A DNA stretch of 64,000 nucleotides from Nilaparvata lugens (GCF_014356525.2 NC_052509.1:32201398-32265397); one strand, 5' to 3'. Counted from the stretch's first letter, positions 1 to 10,140 are shown. Numbers and translations are program-made. The notes: generated by a model not told the origin, from the letters alone.

Positions 1-800
1 TTATAGTGTGCCGCCATTTTGACTAACTTTTGGAGTTCATAAACATTTAAGTTTTGAATCTCCATCACAATAATTCAGTTCACTATTTCAAATTTTAAGT
101 TAGATTAAACTATTCCCACAGAAACTAACAGAGAGTAGATTCTTATTTTATTTAAACAAAAGGATGTGCAGGCTGCTTGAGTCAAGCTCCACTCAACATG
201 TCTCGAACACAAAAAACTACAAATACACTTTTTTGGAGCTTAGGAATTTGAAATTTACAGGTAATGTACATCAAAATTCCTTCTTTCATGTGTGGTAATT
301 TGTTTTGTAAGAATTTCTGTATTTTTAGAAATATAAGTGTTTGAAAATTGTGATTTTTCACGTGGTCTTCAAAGTTTTTCAGATCAATTTTAGATGTTTA
401 AGATGTTAAAAAGTGAGATTTATGAGCTTGATCTCATTACAAAATAGTGCTCTGCAACTTCTGTTAATATAGAAATAGAAGTTTTACAATGATTAATTAC
501 TTTTCCGTAATGGTATGCAATTGTTGGAGGTTAGGCTTCCTCTACCTTGAACTACTTTACTTTGAATATTTGCTAAAATAAATTAGTAAAATATAATTAA
601 GCTCTCAAATAATAATCCAGATAGTTTGTTTTTATAGAGTGATGATTAATTTCTTTCGGAATTGCGTTATTGATAAAGATTTTCCAAGATTTCCACTAAT
701 GTGTTTGGTGAGGCTAGTTTTTCTTTTTTAATTTCCATTTTCCTCTCCATAATCATGATTTTCCAAGGAAATATTGAGCTAGTCGTGACAATATATATAT
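1..800. other. AT-rich stretch with no gene seen
   Basis: I see no ORF with coding character, RNA gene or clear element end here. It leads through a short (TA) tract into the long direct repeat that begins near 801. Confidence 0.6.
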
Positions 801-1908
801 AACTCTTATCCTATAGTAATGAGGAATAGAATGAATCATACACCATAAAAAATTTGATACATATATTAACAAGTATCTCAAAAAATAAGTCAAAACAAAA
901 ATATATAGAGCGACAGAAATATATATAATATAACAAGAAACGGAATCAATAAAATATCACAGGTTAATACTATTTTTCAGGTTCTATAGCACGAAATGTT
1001 ACCATGTGCTTTCATTTCATGATCATATGCATCTATTTGCATGTAGCTTTGATATCAACTTGCTGATACTTGTCAACTTGGATGATTCTATTTTGTATAT
1101 TAGTTTCTTAAATCAGCATGATAAATTGACAAACTAATAATCCAAATATATATAGGCTATTAAATTCTATGGTTTCCAATAGATTTCTTTATAATAAATA
1201 TTTTTTATCTCAGGGTGCGAGATTCGGCACCTGACGGAATAGATAGACCTTTTATACTATCTTCAATTCATCTAGTGAATCAGAGCTACATTATATTATC
1301 ACAAATTATATTGCAGAAATTAATGATCATATGAATATTGTATCAACAGCCTAAAACTTAGTATTCTTTGATTGATGGATCTTTTGATATATGGATTGAT
1401 TCGTTGCTATCTAATAAAATACCTTTTATACTATCTTTACTTGCGCAAGTATTTTTACCAAATTCTTAATTTATAAAAAACCCTTTCGACAAGCTAGCTT
1501 TAATTCTCATTTCATTTTGAAGCACTGAGGGCGCCCTATCACTATTTCAATATTTTTCACTCACATGCTGGAATTTTCTATGAGCTGCTGATGTTGATCC
1601 AAACTCCTGGTGGTCTTGGATTATTTGTAGCCGGAGTCGTCTCTTCCAAGGGGTTAAAAAATTATTTAAAAATGACTTCTGCTTTACATTAGCATCACAA
1701 AGTCTTATTAAAAAATTTAGAAATTCAATTTAACTTTAAGCTATCAAAGGTATAGTAAGGTATTACGCTCTATAATTTTTGGTGACATCTCATGGTGGTG
1801 GTTGGCAGGCAAGTGTCGAAATTCTCTTTTCCAATTCACAATTTTCATTTCCGATTTCCAAATTTACATGAAATTTAAATATTCTGTTCCTCCGCCATTC
1901 ATGGCTCA
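801..1908. repeat. Long direct repeat, copy 1 (possible LTR)
   Basis: This segment matches 7411-8330 in the same orientation, nearly base for base, from AACTCTTATC to ATGGCTCA. Both copies start at a (TA) tract. Copy 1 is longer because of about 174 extra bases at 1264-1437. The pair brackets the minus-strand gag-like ORFs, so they may be LTRs. On the minus strand the shared block begins TGAGCC. Against this, no polypurine tract is visible beside copy 1, and copy 2 continues directly into a tRNA-like module. A duplicated repeat of another kind is therefore also possible. Confidence 0.7.
1264..1437. repeat. 174 bp insertion inside direct-repeat copy 1
   Basis: The segment is absent from copy 2. 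It is bounded by a 17 bp direct repeat (accttttatactatctt at 1247-1263 and 1421-1437), which looks like a target-site duplication. Copy 2 lacks even one full copy of the 17-mer, so deletion in copy 2 is an alternative. No tail or TIR was recognised. Confidence 0.5.
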
Positions 1909-3823
1909 AATAGACCGTACCAAACTATTAAATTATTACTTATGTTACATCTTTAATAATTTAGTTGCCTTCTGGCCATATCCAAAACATAAACTGCACA
2001 ATGACAATTCACAAATTCTTATCATTTGTAGAAATATATACAAATATATTTGAATTGACTCACTATTGCCGCCTATCAATCGCTACTATTTGATTGGTGC
2101 ATGCAAACTATTATAGTATTCATGCGCCTAGTAACCTCCTACTTCCTTAATACATTTAATTATTTTTGTTTGGGTTTTTTAATATGCTTTTTACATGCAA
2201 AGTAATTTTTTACAGATTATAAGTTGTTTCTTTTATTACAACAATTAGCCATGTGTAACCTTTGGTTCCTCAAGTTGAATACTGTTTCGCTACAATGAGC
2301 TTCTGCCAAGGTCTTTGGTCAGATTCTATGTTATGCAACTCGGTCGATCATTAGGTCGCCGATCAGTGGATGTTTTACGCCTAAACTCAAATTTTCAATA
2401 TTTTATATAATATTATACAGGTAGCAAAATTTATTTTCATTCCTATTCGGCTGTTGTACAATTTGGCCATGATGCTTCATATTATCTAATCTTTAACGTT
2501 ATCATCTTTGGCGATATTAGCCTATTATTTCACTTAGACCTATAAATTTCTTCAAATAGGAATTTTTATTTATCCATTCAGATTTTTGAAAATTACACAC
2601 GCCCCTGGATTTGAATTCAAAATATTTTGAGAATCACAATGTTTTTAATGAAAATCCATCCTTCAACACATCGACATATTCCATACTTTATCCACAAAAA
2701 AATACTCTCAAAGATTTACAATAATTTGCAGACCTTATCTGCTTACGCCCCCCTTAGATCTCCATCAAATACAATAATAAATTCTTCTTATCAACACAAA
2801 AATATCACAAATATAACATCTTAGACACATTCCCTCATTACAACATAATACAGTACTTTCAAATTTGCTGCTCGCAAGGTCACCAACCTAATTCCACACA
2901 TTACACTTGATTCTCCTATAATAAATTTCTTTCAAACAATAACTTCGATGTACAAATTTTCAGGGGCTTATACTTCATCATAATTCCTAGGTCTTAATAT
3001 CAATAATTTTCTATATATCAGGTACAATTCTTCTCTTTTGCAACATTTGGTTTTGGCTTTGATGGTAACTAGCTTTCAATTGAGGTTTTTTCAGTAACAA
3101 ACATGGCATAAAATAATGGTAATAAATTATAAAACATATGAATAAATATATTAACACTGATAAATACAATAAATAACTTTTTGGGTACAGTATTTTTTTC
3201 ATAAACATATGTTTAACAGACGTTACATATTTGATTTAGGTGGCTTTGGCCAGCTGACTACTGGTTCTACATTTCATACTGCTTACATCAGAATTTGCTG
3301 TCGAATCTCATAATTATCCTAACTGCTGCATTTTTTCCTTTTAAAGGTAATAAACAAATTTTATTTTTACTATCCCTGCTTGTGTGCTTTTTTATATGAT
3401 GTAGATTACTAAAATTCATACTTAAAAAATTGTTCTTCGACTGTTTCAGGCTTCTAACAGTTGGAAGGAATAAAACGTTGGATTGTTGCCATGCGGTCTA
3501 GGCCAAGATTGAATTTATCATGATAGGTCAGTAATTGGTTTCATAATAATGTTTTCCTTTGATTTCTTATCATATTTCCTTCAAATTCTGTGATGTTGCA
3601 TGTAAAAATTTCGTGGCTTTCCCGTATATTCTTGCTTTCAGCTTGTTGATGTTGTAGGCCGTTAGGTTATCTTCTATCTGATTGTTGAGGCTGTCCTAAT
3701 TGATAATTTTTCCATCATAAATTTAAAGCCCTTGTATCTGGTATATCCTTTCAAACAATTCCTTGTTTCCTTTATGGTAGTTCCTTTTAATCTGTTCTTT
3801 TTCCAATCATCCTGTAATCTTAA
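1909..3823. other. AT-rich stretch with no gene seen
   Basis: This is the region downstream (minus strand) of the gag-like ORF, where pol would be expected in an autonomous LTR element. I find no protease, RT, RNase H or integrase motif on either strand. The short ORFs present have no coding character. Confidence 0.55.
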
Positions 3824-5767
3824 CTAATCCTTCCTTTCATTTTCGTTTAAAATTCTCGATTTCAGTTTGTTATAAATCATTAGGCTCACAACAATAAACA
3901 TTTTTATAATATTAACTTTCCAATCATCAATAGTAGATTCATTTAATAATAACAATACAATACTTTTCAACATATCCACAACACAGTCTTTTATTAATAT
4001 CACAGCCATAACAAATAGTACACAATATATCAGAACATTTATTATCTCCTTAATAGTATAACTTCTCATCATATAATAGCCAGGTACTTCCATTTCATTT
4101 ATATTATTTCTTATTTCTTTCACTCTTCTTAAACACCTTCTATCCTTTATCAATCTCAATAAGTAGTCCATTTTATTATTATCCACGCATGAATCCATAG
4201 TAGTTCTGTAAGCAGCTCCATTTTTGTCATATTTCTTTGGCCTATTCTTCCGGTCACATCGCTGACTAGCTCTCTTGAAGCGTATGTGCCGTGGATGCAT
4301 GCCGTCAGTCTCTTCCTGTCCTCCTCGGTGTCGGTCCGGTGTCCTCCTTTGCCTCTTGAAGCGTGCATGCAGCCGGTATGCGCGCGCGCGGTTCGTCTTT
4401 CGTCTCTTCCGCCCCCGGGCCTTATGGTGCATGCTCCTCTTCTCCCGAATGCCGTCCTCTCTGTCCTGATGTCGGTCGGTTGTCATCCTCGTGTGCTTCC
4501 GTCTCCGGGCCTTGCGGTGGGCGCTCCTCCGGTCCTGGATGCCGTCCTCTCGGTCCTTCCTGGTGTCATCCTTCCCGTCCTTGGTGTGCCTCGGTGGGGT
4601 CGATTGATGCGCGGGTGCGGTGGCGGTCTCCTCCTGGCGACTGTTTGTGTTCTCCGGCGGTGATGGGTCTTCGGTGGGAAACAATATACTTAAAATGGGT
4701 TGTTGTTTGCGGCTGGTTTTAATTGCATGGTGGGCGGCGGTTTTTTGTAGTAGGCTGTCTTGTATTGGCTTCTGTTTTTCTAGTAGTATTTCCGGTAAGT
4801 CGTTTCTAAAAGTGGTATATGATGCTGTAGTATCTTTCTTTTCTTTATTTGTTTTTTCTGAGCTTGTATGTGTTATATCAGGGGTATCATATATTCGTAA
4901 TTTAGATGTAGTCTTCTCTGTGTCTGGTGATGGGTTATCTTGTGTTTTTTGTTGATTTAATCTGGACACATGCTCTAATGTATAATTTGTACTTATTTGA
5001 TGAGGTGGTGGTTTGTAATTCCTATTATAATTATTGTGAACATAACCATTATTAGTGTTCAATCGATCACGGTCATCATAATAATTCCTGCGATTATTTT
5101 GCTGTGAGTAATGATTTGTTGGGCGATTTTGAAAACTTCTGTTATTCCAATTACTATTTTGATTACGATCATAGCGGCATTCAAATTGAGGAGTAGATCG
5201 TGAGCAATCATATGGTACTGATTCATAGGCTTGGCTGGTGTACTGATTAATCTTTGAATTAGGTTGATTCTGTGCATACATTTGATCTGACCGGTGATTT
5301 GATATTGCCATCATAGATTGTATATTATATAAATGATCTATCAGCTGTTTGCAACTAGTTATTGGCTGTGTAGCCAATTCTGTTCTGACTCGGGAAGGTA
5401 GCTTTTTTACGATTATATTTGCTAAAACAGAATCACTCATAGGCTCATCTAATTGAGCATTTTTCAGTTTAATTGTAGTAACAAAATTGGTGTATGTGTC
5501 GTCTGTCCTAGGATTAAATTTACAAGCAATGATATTGGCTAGTGTATCCATTTGTCTATTTTTATTCCAATACTGTTCCAGGAAAGCTGCACTGAATTCA
5601 TCTAACGTCCTGAATTCGTGATTATGGATCTGGAAAAACATCAGAGGTTCACTGCTTAACAAGCTGGATAATCGAAGACGCCAAAAATTCCAAGAGGTGG
5701 GTGTTAGTGATTGAACTAGTTTTATTTGGTCGATAATTCTTTTGGTTGAAGATAGCGGTCTGTATTG
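3824..5767 (-). CDS. Gag-like ORF B of an LTR retroelement, with Arg-rich and membrane-spanning tail
   Basis: The frame is open from 5767 down to 3824 with no obligatory ATG; its first 46 nt overlap the end of ORF A in the -1 frame. The first ~130 residues look like a Ty3/gypsy capsid-type gag domain (EFSAAFLEQYWN, then VLANIIVKKLPSRVRTELA). A Q/N/Y-rich segment follows. Next comes a strongly basic R/K/H-rich stretch with an internal duplication (DREDGIQDRRSAHRKARRRK and DREDGIREKRSMHHKARGRK). The C-terminus is hydrophobic, with two likely membrane segments (INVLIYCVLFVMAVILI and IIKMFIVVSLMIY). There are no zinc knuckles and no pol downstream. The basic and membrane parts are unusual for gag and may be acquired. 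It could be a non-autonomous gag-only element or a co-opted gag; I cannot tell which from sequence alone. Confidence 0.6.
   Translation of the reverse strand, partial: QYRPLSSTKRIIDQIKLVQSLTPTSWNFWRLRLSSLLSSEPLMFFQIHNHEFRTLDEFSAAFLEQYWNKNRQMDTLANIIACKFNPRTDDTYTNFVTTIKLKNAQLDEPMSDSVLANIIVKKLPSRVRTELATQPITSCKQLIDHLYNIQSMMAISNHRSDQMYAQNQPNSKINQYTSQAYESVPYDCSRSTPQFECRYDRNQNSNWNNRSFQNRPTNHYSQQNNRRNYYDDRDRLNTNNGYVHNNYNRNYKPPPHQISTNYTLEHVSRLNQQKTQDNPSPDTEKTTSKLRIYDTPDITHTSSEKTNKEKKDTTASYTTFRNDLPEILLEKQKPIQDSLLQKTAAHHAIKTSRKQQPILSILFPTEDPSPPENTNSRQEETATAPAHQSTPPRHTKDGKDDTRKDREDGIQDRRSAHRKARRRKHTRMTTDRHQDREDGIREKRSMHHKARGRKRRKTNRARAYRLHARFKRQRRTPDRHRGGQEETDGMHPRHIRFKRASQRCDRKNRPKKYDKNGAAYRTTMDSCVDNNKMDYLLRLIKDRRCLRRVKEIRNNINEMEVPGYYMMRSYTIKEIINVLIYCVLFVMAVILIKDCVVDMLKSIVLLLLNESTIDDWKVNIIKMFIVVSLMIYNKLKSRILNENERKD
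4270..4640. other. GC-rich island inside the gag-like ORF
   Basis: About 370 bp are strikingly GC-rich, including CGCGCGCGCG near 4381, inside an otherwise AT-rich ORF. The block encodes the Arg-rich repeated segment on the minus strand, and long plus-strand frames are open here too. The abrupt composition change suggests local repeat expansion or acquisition of foreign sequence. Confidence 0.7.
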
Positions 5768-6639
5768 TCAAAACGGCCTAATTCATTGAAACTGTGCAGT
5801 AAATCAAACATTGCTACGGGGATAGGCTCTACATTTTCGTGCGGAAATTGATGTACTTGACTCTCTTGTACTAACTTGTCCTGGGCCTGTTTCCAATGAC
5901 TAGTAGCTTCCGTTTCATTATCTATTACCTCGGTATTTAATTCAGATAAAAATAATTGCTGTTCTCCAACGGCTGTCTCCAATGAATTAAGTAGTATTTG
6001 GTTTTGATTGATATCAGAATTTAGGTGAGCTATTTGTGTAGATTTACTATTCGGTTGTTTATTTATGGTAATAAGTTGACTATTGTTCCTATTCACTGTA
6101 GAGTTTATGTCCTGTGTTTTAGTTACTACTTGCTCTTGAATTTCTTTTTGACAATCGGCTTTAACGTTTGTTGCTATTTCATGAATTTGCGCAGTGTTTT
6201 GTGCTGTTAGGCTATCTATTTTTCCATTCAACTCACAAGTAACATTATCTTTTTTTGCTGCTAAGTCAGTTGTAATTATTTCCTGATTTTCAGCGGTAGA
6301 GGCTGGTATTGTGTCCGCAGTTTCCTTACCCATTCTTACCGACATATCCTTCAATGATTCCCGCATTTCCTTCATTTCCGCCTTTAAGTCCTTCATCACT
6401 ACTGCCATTGTTTTTTCTAAACTGTTAGAAAATGACTTGATCATCCCCTCTACTATAACCCTCCTTATTGTTTCTTGGGAGACATTTAAAGATTTGTTAC
6501 TGTTCCCAGGATTCTTGGCGGTGATTGGAGATATCTGGGCAGTGGACTCCATCGCGCCCCCCTCAGCGTCGATCATCGCTACTACCGCCGTCGTCAATGT
6601 GTCTGCTACCTCACTTTGCGTGGACGAAAAGAGACTCAT
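5722..6639 (-). CDS. Gag-like ORF A (N-terminal coiled-coil part)
   Basis: The ATG at 6639 (MSLFSSTQSEV) is preferred to the upstream ATG at 6693 because it follows AAA and begins the part with coding character. The product is about 305 residues, rich in Q, N, E, K, S and T. Long heptad-like stretches suggest coiled coil, with weak repetition of TAQNTAQIHE- and ITINKQ-type segments. No catalytic motif is seen. The frame ends at 5722 and ORF B continues in the -1 frame across a 46 nt overlap, so A and B are probably one ancestral gag. No canonical X-XXY-YYZ slippery site is visible in the overlap, so a decayed frameshift is as likely as a programmed one. Confidence 0.55.
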   Translation of the reverse strand: MSLFSSTQSEVADTLTTAVVAMIDAEGGAMESTAQISPITAKNPGNSNKSLNVSQETIRRVIVEGMIKSFSNSLEKTMAVVMKDLKAEMKEMRESLKDMSVRMGKETADTIPASTAENQEIITTDLAAKKDNVTCELNGKIDSLTAQNTAQIHEIATNVKADCQKEIQEQVVTKTQDINSTVNRNNSQLITINKQPNSKSTQIAHLNSDINQNQILLNSLETAVGEQQLFLSELNTEVIDNETEATSHWKQAQDKLVQESQVHQFPHENVEPIPVAMFDLLHSFNELGRFDNTDRYLQPKELSTK

Positions 6640-6693
6640 TTTAAAAATGGATAAAGTGTCAAGTGTTAAATAAAAGTGATGAATAATATGCAA

Positions 6694-7156
6694 AAATGCT
6701 TAAAGGACACAAATAAGGATTCACAGTGAAACAGTTATGTGCAAAGTGTTTGGATAACCATGAACAAGGTAAATACTTAAGTTTTTTATAATGCACTAGC
6801 ACTCCAATATTGGAATGTTGATTCCTGATTGGCTTATATACAAAATAATCATGACTAAATTTCAGCAGTTTAGGCCCATAAAATATAATAGCTCTCTCTA
6901 AAAAATATATTTTCTACAATAATAATATAAAAATTCCTTTAGAACAAATAATTTCTCCTTATTTAAAGCTATTGATTCCCCAAAAAGTAATACAAAAAGT
7001 AACCTGCCTGCATTCCTCAATACTCTTATATCTATTATTCTATTATCTATCCACAACAAATTTCAATATGCCTAGACTTGTCTTTAGTTATTATCCTCAA
7101 TATAGGTCCTGACTTAATTTCAATAATTATTTAATGAGCTCTGCTCTCCTCATCAG
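6694..7156. other. Leader between gag-like ORF and PBS-like site
   Basis: AT-rich and noncoding. If the PBS-like site at 7157-7176 is real, this is the roughly 0.5 kb untranslated leader of the minus-strand gag element. Confidence 0.4.
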
Positions 7157-7176
7157 TCCCACGCTCGGTCGCCATG
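7157..7176 (-). other. Candidate primer-binding site (tRNA-Lys type)
   Basis: The minus strand reads TGGCGACCGAGCGTGGGACT, close to the complement of an insect tRNA-Lys 3' end. The plus strand directly beyond it begins TGTTCTTATG, so the minus-strand sequence before the PBS ends in CA, as an LTR would. It lies upstream of the gag-like ORFs in the correct orientation. Mismatches and the lack of a second copy of the adjoining sequence limit certainty. Confidence 0.45.
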
Positions 7177-7217
7177 TTCTTATGTCACGTTATTTTTTAT
7201 AGTTTGAATAACGATTA

Positions 7218-7252
7218 GCCTCCTGCTTGGCATCAATCGGTAGAGCATGAGA
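7218..7252 (+). other. tRNA-Lys 5'-half-like fragment
   Basis: The string CAATCGGTAGAGCATGAGA at 7234-7252 differs at one position from my recollection of the D-arm/anticodon-arm part of insect tRNA-Lys. The 3'-end-like sequence lies upstream at 7157-7176, so the two halves are in permuted order. I regard it as a fossil tRNA fragment rather than a gene, because no anticodon loop follows. Confidence 0.4.
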
Positions 7253-7356
7253 AATATTTCAATAATTATAAATTCTGATCATGGTTTTACTAGGATATAG
7301 TCTTATAAAAATCTTTATAGCCCAGATATGAGCTTCCACAATAATACTGATAATTT

Positions 7357-7360
7357 ATAT

Positions 7361-7409
<49 letters not shown>

Positions 7410-7410
7410 A
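7357..7410. repeat. (TA)n microsatellite
   Basis: Nearly pure TA repeat that forms the left edge of direct-repeat copy 2. Confidence 0.95.
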
Positions 7411-8330
7411 AACTCTTATTCCATAGTAATGAGGAATAAAATGAATCATACACCATAAAAATTTGATACATATATTAACAAGTATCTCAAAAAATAAGTC
7501 AAAACAAAAATATATAGAGCGACAGAAATATATATAATATAACAAGAAACGAAATCAATAAAATATCACAGGTTAATACTATTTTTTAGGTTCTATAGCA
7601 CGAAATGTTACCATGTGCTTTCATTTCATGATCATATGCATCTATTTGCATGTAGCTTTGATATCAACTTGCTGATACTTGTCAACTTGGACGATTTCAT
7701 ATATTAGTTTCTCAAATCAGCATGATAAATTGACAAACTAATAATCCAAATATATATAGGCTATTAAATTCTATGGTTTCCAATAGATTTATTTATAATA
7801 AATATTTTTTATCTCAGGGTGCGAGATTCAGCACCTGACGGAATAGATAGATCTATCTTTACTTGCGCAAGTATTTTTACCAAATTATTAATTTATAAAA
7901 AACCCTTTTGACGAGCTAGCTTTGATTCTTATTTCATTTTGAAGCACTGAGGGCGCCCTATCACTATTTCAATATTTTTCACTCACGTGCTGGAATTTTC
8001 TATGAGCTGCTGATGTCGATCCAAACTCCTGGTGGTCCTGGATTATTTGTAGCTGGAGTCGTCTCTTCCAAGGGGTTAAAAAATTATTTAAAAATGACTT
8101 CTGCTTTACATTAGCATCACAAAGTCTTATGAAAAAATTTAGAAATTCGATTTAACTTTAAGCTATCAAAGGTATAGTAAGGTATTACACTCTATAATTT
8201 TTGGTGACATTTCATGGTGGTCGTTGGCAGGCAAGTGTCGAAATTCTCTTTTCTAATTCACAATTTTCATTTCCGATTTCCAAATTTACATGAAATTTAA
8301 ATATTCTGTTCCTCCGCCATTCATGGCTCA
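7411..8330. repeat. Long direct repeat, copy 2 (possible LTR)
   Basis: Near-identical to 801-1908, apart from the extra 174 bp in copy 1 and scattered substitutions. If this is the 5' LTR of the minus-strand gag element, the LTR would run from 8330 to 7177 and be about 1.15 kb, but the 7177-7400 part has no partner beside copy 1. Homology stops at ATGGCTCA, exactly inside a tRNA-like A box. Confidence 0.7.
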
Positions 8331-8375
8331 GTCTAGTAGGTCGGTTCAATCGGGTTCGATTCCCTTCCCGCCTGG
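8324..8375 (+). promoter_or_regulatory. tRNA-like pol III promoter module (SINE head candidate)
   Basis: TGGCTCAGTCTAG at 8324-8336 fits an A box, and GGTTCGATTCC at 8353-8363 is a consensus B box. The 29 bp offset is shorter than in a tRNA but usable. No cloverleaf can be drawn, so this is more likely a tRNA-derived SINE head or a relic than a tRNA gene. No SINE tail was identified downstream. Confidence 0.45.
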
Positions 8376-8640
8376 CACTTGGTCTAGCAACTATATTCAC
8401 ATTACCTATATCAAAGGTGTCTACAACAAGGCACCCCCGGGTTTGGACGAACTTTTGATGACCTTAAGGGAGGAGGATGGAAGCCAAATTTCTCTTTCTA
8501 AATTTTGGGAGAGGAAAGTATGTCTGGCGGTTGTGGGGTTGTCCTGGGGTGGTTGGGACCCCTGCCTATAACAATATGAGACAAAAGGAGAAATTCAGCT
8601 GGATCGTCAATGGCACAACTCATAGACACATGAAGTATGA
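8376..8640. other. Mixed-composition stretch, possible SINE body
   Basis: Moderately GC-rich and open in one plus frame, but the ORF merely continues the repeat. Nothing is recognised beyond its position directly downstream of the tRNA-like module. Confidence 0.35.
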
Positions 8641-8654
8641 ATGATTCTGTGACA

Positions 8655-8880
8655 ATCATATGATTCGCCACATTACCCCCCAGGCAGACGATTTGGCCAT
8701 CCGAAATTTTGAAGCTCACTTTTTTTCTGGAACAGGGTGGGAATGCTGAGGTGAGTCGTCTTGAAGGATGTATGCTGGAGAACTCAATGAATGATGAAAA
8801 ATGGAACTAAATGAATGATGAATTAATTTTAATGTTGAAATGACAAAATTGGACTCTGAATAAAATACTGAATCATATGA
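8655..8880 (-). repeat. Gypsy LTR/pol-end fragment, inverted
   Basis: Reverse complement of the segment around 9840-10085. It includes the G-run (here CCCCCC), the block GGCAGACGATTTGG and the LTR block that mirrors TTTTGTCATTCCAACATTAA. It is one of three rearranged pieces of a single LTR retroelement. Confidence 0.65.
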
Positions 8881-9010
8881 TTGCCACCTGTGTTGTTTTC
8901 AACCGGCATAGTTTGTTCATCACTTGTAACATTTTATTTCAGTATTTTATTCAGAGTCCAATTTTGTCATTCCAACATTAAAATTAATATTCATCATCCA
9001 TTTAGTTCCA
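8880..9010 (+). repeat. Gypsy LTR fragment, direct
   Basis: Matches 9960-10090 in the same orientation (GATTGCCACCTG, then CATAGTTTGTTCATCACTTG). Together with the inverted piece at 8655-8880 it forms a short foldback. Confidence 0.65.
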
Positions 9011-9511
9011 TTTAATCAATTTCAACATAGGAATCAAATCAATTTAAATTCCTATATTTAAATTCCTTGACGTGATTTTAACCCGACATGATCATCAGCA
9101 AGCATTTTTACAGATATTTCATGTGAGTAAAAGTTACCTAAAAATTACCTAGTTACTCAAGTTATCCACCACGATGGATTTGAACAAATTTCTGTTCAAC
9201 GTGAACAGTTCACAATATTACGGCATCAATTGGATAACTTTTGCCAATGATAAATTTTTACAAAAATGAAAATTACACTTCTGAAGAATGAATCAAGTAG
9301 TGAACAACATAAAAAAAGAAGACACTTTTTAAATACCGCCAAACATGTAGACTGAGAGAGCAATATTTCTTGATGAAGGAAGCATGCATAAATGACAGTA
9401 CTATGTAATTCAGGAATGTGAGAGAAGAGTAAATAAACATTCAAGGATGAAACACTTGGTTCTTAACACTCAGTTGTAGAATGCTTATAACTGGTTGAAG
9501 GCGTATGGCAA

Positions 9512-9642
9512 CCTCTTGCTTTCTTTACAAAAAAAAAAAATATCTTTGAAAGGAAATTGCTGGCCAGTATACTATGGAATCCTCTTGCTTTCTTTTCAAA
9601 AAAATTATCTTTGAAATAAAGTTGCTGGCCAGTATACTATCG
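9512..9642. repeat. Tandem duplication of about 65 bp
   Basis: Two diverged units share CCTCTTGCTTTC, an A-run, ATCTTTGAAA and TTGCTGGCCAGTATACTAT. They lie just upstream of the RNase H fragment. Confidence 0.75.
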
Positions 9643-9646
9643 CAAG

Positions 9647-9751
9647 CTACTTGCTGTTTATGAAGCGGTACAGCATTTTCGCTACCTCTTAGAAGGACAT
9701 CCCTTTACTATCAGCACAGACCACAAGCCTCTAGTCTATGCTTTCCACCCA
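9647..9751 (+). pseudogene. Ty3/gypsy RNase H fragment
   Basis: A 35-codon fragment reads LLAVYEAVQHFRYLLEG and then ISTDHKPLVYAF, which is the E...H-F and TDHKPL hallmark of gypsy RNase H. The rest of pol is missing: upstream is a tandem duplication, and downstream are low-complexity CAACCAATCAA repeats. It belongs with the PPT and LTR start about 200 bp downstream. Confidence 0.8.
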
Positions 9752-9939
9752 ATCAACTCCACAAACTCAACCAATCAACAATCAACCAATCAACTTCTAC
9801 CAATTCAACTCAACCAATTATATCATTCGACACTGAGTTCTCCAGCATACATTCTTCAAGACGACTCACCTCAGCATTCCCACCCTGTTCCAGAAAAAAA
9901 GTGAGCTTCAAAATTTCGGATGACCAAATCGTCTGCCTA

Positions 9940-10140
9940 GGGGGGGGGTAATGTGGCGAATCATATGATTGCCACCTGAGATGTTTTCAACCGGCATAGT
10001 TTGTTTATCACTTGTAACATTTTATTTCGGTATTTTATTAAGAGTCCAATTTTGTCATTCCAACATTAAAATTAATTCATCATTAGCTCCATTGATTATT
10101 TCAACATAGGAATAATCAATTTAAATTCCTATAATTCTAA
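9940..10140 (+). mobile_element. Gypsy 3' end: polypurine tract and start of LTR
   Basis: A run of nine G at 9940-9948 is followed by TAA and then TGTGGCGAATCATATG, as expected for a PPT next to an LTR that starts with TG. The LTR piece continues for about 190 bp and matches 8880-9010. No matching 5' LTR is complete in the window. Confidence 0.55.

Noticed and set aside
4275..4955. Plus-strand ORFs over the GC-rich island
   Set aside because: They are shadows of the minus-strand gag-like ORF, with open frames caused by low stop-codon density in GC-rich sequence.
8324..8375. A functional tRNA gene
   Set aside because: A and B boxes are present but too close together, and no cloverleaf or acceptor stem pairs.
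8290..8571. 93-codon plus-strand ORF over the tRNA-like module
   Set aside because: It starts inside the long repeat shared with copy 1 (same first residues at 1868) and shows no domain, so it is not called.
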